Below are positions 59,501 to 62,500 of a stretch of 64,000 nt of DNA, one piece after another. This DNA is from Dryobates pubescens (lineage: Eukaryota; Chordata; Aves; Piciformes; Picidae): NCBI RefSeq assembly GCF_014839835.1, contig NC_071615.1:18051001-18115000 (forward strand), read 5' to 3'. Position numbers and translations under genes: made by a program. Numbering within the stretch: the first letter of the stretch is position 1; every line of letters begins with the position of its first letter. A model generated the notes under the pieces. It saw only the letters and a program-made list of their open reading frames with translations, searched no databases and was not told the origin of the DNA.

Positions 59501-62500
59501 TCTCTGGCCCTGCAGCAGCCCACAGCAGAGGACAGGAGGCCTCACCTGGTGTCCCCCCATCAGCATACTTGGCCTCCCGGGGCCCAGGCAGCTGGAAGAG
59601 GGGGAAGAGGTAGCTGGTGTGCCAGTCCCGGTCCAGGTTGGGGTTCAGCCCCGTCTGCTCGCTGCGGGGCGCGTTCCGCGGGCTGTACTTGAAGCGCAGC
59701 TCATAGCTGACCTGCAAGGAGAAGCCACAGCCTCTGAGGGGTCCAGCCTGCCCAGGGAGCTGGTGGAGGCCCCACCCCTGCAGGCATTCAAGATCAGACT
59801 TGATGTGGCCCTAAGCAGCCTGATCTAGTTGGAGATATTCAGACAGATCCCCAAGTTCACACTGGGAGGTCTGGGATTGTTCAGTCTGGAGAGCAGAAGG
59901 CTCTGAGGAGGCCTTCTGGTGGCCTTCCACTGTCTGAAGGGGGCTACAAGAAAGCTGGGGAGGGACTTTGGAGGGTGTCAGGGAGGGATAGGCCTGGGGG
60001 GGATGGAGCAGAACTAGAAGTGGGGAGATTCAGACTGGCTGTGAGGAAGAAGTTGTTGCCCAGGAGGGTGGTGAGACCCTGGCACAGGTTGCCCAGGGAG
60101 GTGGTGGAAGCCTCCTGCCTGGAGGTGTTTGCAGCCAGGCTGGAGGTGGCTGTGAGCAACCTGCTGCAGTGTGAGGTGTCCCTGGCCATGGCAGGGGGTT
60201 GGAGCTGGCTGAGCCTTGAGCTCCCTTCCAACCCTGACCATTCTGTGTTGTTGGAAGGGACCTCCAAAGCTCATCCAGTCCAAGCCTCCCTGCACTCAGC
60301 AGGGACATCCTCCACTAGCTCAAGCTGCCCAGAGCCCTGTTGAGCCTCACCTTGAATCTCTCTAGGGATGAAGCCCCAAGCACCTCCCTGGACAAGCTGT
60401 TGCAGTGTTCCAGCAGCCTCCTGGTGCAGAACTTGATCCTCACATCCTATCTGAATCTGCTCCTCCCTCCCTGCTGCCTGCAGGGTTGTTGGACAGGAAG
60501 ACCTCGGAGGGTCCCTTCCGACCTGGTGCAATCTGCGAACCTGTGCTGTGTGGGGCAGGGGGGTGCTGCCTGTCCCACCCCCATGTCCTCAGCCCCCCTG
60601 TGCCTCTGTGCCCCCTGTCCTGCTCACCTGGAGGGGCAGAGGGGCTGTGCTGTGGGGGAAGTGGTGCCTGAAGACGATGGCAGCCAGCACGCTGCCCGAG
60701 CGGTTGTCGGTCCTGATGTAGTCCTCAAAGTCCTGCTCCGAGGCGAAGCCCTGAGCTGCAGAGAGGGCAAGGAAGGCAGATGTGGGCACACAGCATGGCA
60801 GCTCCTCAGGGGCTGATGTTCAACCACCCCCAAAAACAGCAGGGCAAGGGAGGTTCTTCTCCCCCTCCACTCTGCCATAGCAAGGTCACATCTGGAGTCC
60901 TAGGTCCAGTCCTGGGCTTCCCAGCTCCAGAGGGACAGAGAACTGCTGGAGAGAGTCCAGGGCAGGCTGCAGAGCTGCTGAGGGGCCTGGAGCAGCTCTG
61001 GGAGCAGCAAAGGCTGAGAGCCCTGGGGCTGAGAGCCTGGAGCAGAGCAGCCCCAGAGGGCAGCTGAGCAATGCTCAGCAAGAGCTAAAGGAGCTGTGGG
61101 GGGCAAGAGGCTGGGGCCAGACAGCAGGAGGCAGCTCCCCTGCCAGAGCAAACCCTGACCACTGTCACTCTGGAACAGGAGGAGCTGAAACATTCAGTGC
61201 AACAAGACCTCCAAAACTACTTTGTCCTTGGGGAACTGACGCCCTGGGCCCCGCTCACCCCGCAGGCAGCCCTGGGCCCCGCTCACCTCGCAGGCAGCCC
61301 TGGGCCCCGCTCACCTCGCAGGCAGCCCTGGCCCCGCTCACCTCGGACACAGCCCTGGGCCCCGCTCACCCTGCAGGCAGCCCTGGGCGCCGCTCACCCC
61401 GCAGGCAGCCCTGGGCGCCGCTCACCCCGCAGGCAGCCCTGGGCCCTGCTCACCTCGCAGGCAGCCCTGGGCCCCGCTCACCTCGCAGGCAGCCCTGGGC
61501 CCTGCTCACCCTGCAGGCAGCCCTGGGCCCCGCTCACCTCGCAGGCAGCCCTGGGCCCTGCTCACCCCGCAGGCAGCCCTGGGCCCCGCTCACCTCGCAG
61601 GCAGCCCTGGGCCCTGCTCACCCTGCAGGCAGCCCTGGGCCCTGCTCACCCCGCAGGCAGCCCTGGGCCCCGCTCACCCCGCAGGCAGCCCTGGGCCCCG
61701 CTCACCCCGCAGGCAGCCCTGGGCGCCGCTCACCCCGCAGGCAGCCCTGGGCCCCGCTCACCTCGCAGGCAGCCCTGGGCCCTGCTCACCCTGCAGGCAG
61801 CCCTGGGCCCTGCTCACCCTGCAGGCAGCCCTGGGCGCCGCTCACCTCACAGGCAGCCCTGGGTGCCGCTCACCCCGCAGGCAGCCCTGGGCCCCGCTCA
61901 CCTCGCAGGCAGCCCTGGGCCCTGCTCACCCTGCAGGCAGCCCTGGGCCCTGCTCACCCTGCAGGCAGCCCTGGGCGCCGCTCACCTCACAGGCAGCCCT
62001 GGGTGCCGCTCACCTCACAGGCAGCCCTGGGCCCCGCTCACCCTGGAGGCAGCCCTGGGTGCCGCTCACCCCGCAGGCAGCCCTGGGTGCCGCTCACCTC
62101 ACAGGCAGCCCTGGGTGCCGCTCACCCCGCAGGCAGCCCTGGGTGCCGCTCACCTCACAGGCAGCCCTGGGTGCCGCTCACCTCGCAGGCAGCCCTGGGT
62201 GCCGCTCACCCCGCAGGCAGCCCTGGGTGCCGCTCACCTCACAGGCAGCCCTGGGTGCCGCTCACCCCGCAGGCAGCCCTGGGTGCCGCTCACCTCACAG
62301 GCAGCCCTGGGTGCCGCTCACCTCGCAGGCAGCCCTGGGTGCCGCTCACCCCGCAGGCAGCCCTGGGTGCCGCTCACCTCACAGGCAGCCCTGGGTGCCG
62401 CTCACCCCGCAGGCAGCCCTGGGTGCCGCTCACCTCACAGGCAGCCCTGGGCCCCGCTCACCCCGCAGGCAGCCCTGGGTGCCGCTCACCCCGCAGGCAG